5,793 nucleotides of DNA, taken from the NCBI GenBank assembly GCA_023410295.1, contig JAEYPY010000044.1, forward strand, positions 1 to 5,793, read 5' to 3'. Positions within the stretch are counted from its first letter, which is position 1. The number at the start of each line of letters is the position of its first letter. This document shows, one piece after another, positions 5,206 to 5,793 of the stretch. The position numbers and the translations under genes are program-made. A model generated the notes under the pieces. That model saw only the letters and a program-made list of their open reading frames with translations, did no database searches and was not told where the DNA came from. The stretch comes from Pseudomonadota bacterium (lineage in GTDB: Bacteria; Pseudomonadota; Alphaproteobacteria; Caulobacterales; Aquidulcibacteraceae).

Positions 5206-5373
5206 ATGTCTGCTCTCGATATCCAAAGAACCATCGACGACGTCGAGACACGCGAACCGCAGCGCAGCCCGGACCGGGATTTCACGTGCCCCGTCTGTGG
5301 CCAGACCGTGGACCGTCAGAACCTCGCGCAGATGCACCACCACACCGATCAGCCGCACGCGCCGCTCGACTAA
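5206..5373 (+). CDS. small CxxC/His putative zinc-binding protein (55 aa)
   Basis: I cannot name a family. The protein has a hydrophilic N-terminal half (MSALDIQRTIDDVETREPQR) and a C-terminal knuckle: CPVC at 28-31, GQTVDRQNLAQM, then His44-His45-His46 and His51 in QPHAPLD. Two cysteines followed about 14 and 20 residues later by histidines fit a single C2H2-type zinc site, although which of the three clustered His would bind cannot be told. There is no signal peptide or membrane segment, so it is probably cytoplasmic. ATG 5206 is chosen because coding character starts there and GGGGCG lies five bases upstream; the same frame stays open to 5035, but the added residues look non-coding. A nucleic-acid or protein-binding adaptor role would be typical for such a module but is inference. 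Confidence 0.75.
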   Translation: MSALDIQRTIDDVETREPQRSPDRDFTCPVCGQTVDRQNLAQMHHHTDQPHAPLD

Positions 5374-5393
5374 GCCGTCGCGCGCCCGCGCTA

Positions 5394-5405
5394 TGACCTC
5401 GGTCA
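5394..5405. promoter_or_regulatory. TGACC-TC-GGTCA inverted repeat
   Basis: Perfect 5-bp half-sites with a 2-bp spacer, 21 nt after the 55-aa gene's stop and 108 nt before the next start. The dyad resembles a site for a dimeric regulator of the downstream gene; the loop is too short for an RNA hairpin. One copy only, so the support is weak. Confidence 0.2.
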
Positions 5406-5447
5406 CACCAAACGCACGCTGATCCGGGTTTGATCGGCCCGAGCCAA

Positions 5448-5468
5448 CATGCGGACAGCCTCCGCGTG
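5448..5468 (+). terminator. hairpin between the 55-aa gene and the membrane protein gene
   Basis: CATGCGGA pairs with TCCGCGTG (8 bp, one U-G pair between 5450 and 5466) around a 5-nt loop CAGCC. On the - strand the wobble would be an A-C mismatch, so it favours + strand RNA. It lies 75 nt after the 55-aa gene and 45 nt before ATG 5513. No T-run follows, so it may be an inefficient terminator or a leader structure of the downstream gene. Confidence 0.35.
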
Positions 5469-5512
5469 CGGATTGCTGCGGGCCAGCGGGTGCTTTCGAG
5501 CGAGGAGACGAA

Positions 5513-5793
5513 ATGAGCGATCATCCCCATCATGGCGCATCGAAAATTCATGCCAGCAAGCCGCGCGGCGGCAGCGGCAAATGGCTGCTGATCGGCCTGT
5601 TCGCAGTCGTGATCGGCGGCGGGGGCTACTACGCCTACTCCACCATGATGCCGAGCGCGCCGCCGCCGGAACTCGCGGCCAATGAAGACACCTATGCTGA
5701 CGATCCGCTCTATGCGGGCCCAATTGGCGACGAGGATTTCACCGCCGAGAGCGCGAGCCTGGAAGCCGAACCGGCGGCGGCGCCCGCCTCAGC
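5513..5793 (+). CDS. membrane-anchored Ala/Pro/acid-rich protein, 3' truncated
   Basis: The frame is open from ATG 5513 to the window end (93 residues seen). AGGAG five bases upstream supports the start. The N-terminus MSDHPHHGASKIHASKPRGG is basic and His-containing, and a hydrophobic segment follows at about 24-43 (WLLIGLFAVVIGGGGYYAYS). Positive charges before it predict an N-in, C-out single anchor. The external part is a low-complexity linker, Pro-rich (SAPPPEL) and then acidic and Ala-rich (ANEDTYADDPLYAG, ESASLEAEPAAAPAS). Such an anchor plus linker typically tethers a periplasmic domain to the inner membrane; an OmpA-like or other peptidoglycan-binding domain would fit but is not in the window. 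The function is therefore open. Confidence 0.85.
   Translation, partial: MSDHPHHGASKIHASKPRGGSGKWLLIGLFAVVIGGGGYYAYSTMMPSAPPPELAANEDTYADDPLYAGPIGDEDFTAESASLEAEPAAAPAS

Noticed and set aside
4988..5251. N-terminal extension of the 82-aa protein to a 170-codon frame
   Set aside because: The extra 88 residues are Arg/Pro/Ser-rich and overlap the start of the 55-aa gene on the other strand. ATG 4987 has its own SD and starts the conserved part.
1..5793. Defence island, CRISPR array, transposon or phage remnant
   Set aside because: No regularly spaced repeats, transposase, integrase, attachment-site duplication or nuclease/toxin genes are visible. The EVE domain alone is not evidence of a defence locus.

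Overview
The window is GC-rich, gene-dense DNA. Its protein features (EVE-domain protein, S46 dipeptidyl-peptidase, several small lipoproteins, an 82-aa DUF7662-like protein) suggest an alphaproteobacterium, perhaps of the Caulobacterales/Hyphomonadales type. That placement is inferred from gene flavour and codon use, not from a phylogenetic marker. I see no mobile element, tRNA, rRNA or CRISPR array.

Left part (1-1340, + strand): the 3' part of an EVE-domain gene whose stop overlaps the start of a complete HSL-type alpha/beta hydrolase (HGGG, GESAG and the Asp/His triad members are visible). Next comes a 241-bp convergent intergenic region unusually rich in RNA hairpins, including a C(UUCG)G tetraloop hairpin just behind the stop of the peptidase gene that enters from the right.

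Middle part (1582-4303, - strand): a promoter-like sequence, a 179-aa predicted lipoprotein of unknown function, a terminator-like hairpin, and then a 685-aa exported S46 serine dipeptidyl-peptidase. The peptidase carries Gly at the position that separates DPP7-type from DPP11-type enzymes, which predicts cleavage after hydrophobic rather than acidic P1 residues. Lipoprotein and peptidase probably form a cell-envelope transcription unit, with the hairpin as an attenuator between them.

Right part (4356-5793): a run of very small genes. These are a 58-aa single-span membrane protein (+), a 46-aa lipoprotein (-) that converges on it with both stop codons inside one hairpin, an 82-aa DUF7662-like protein (-), a 55-aa CxxC/His putative zinc protein (+), and the start of a membrane-anchored, Ala/Pro/acid-rich protein (+) that runs off the window. 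Several are shorter than common gene-calling cut-offs.

I do not see a convincing new multi-gene system. The best leads are the small-gene cluster, the structured convergent region and the lipoprotein-peptidase pair.
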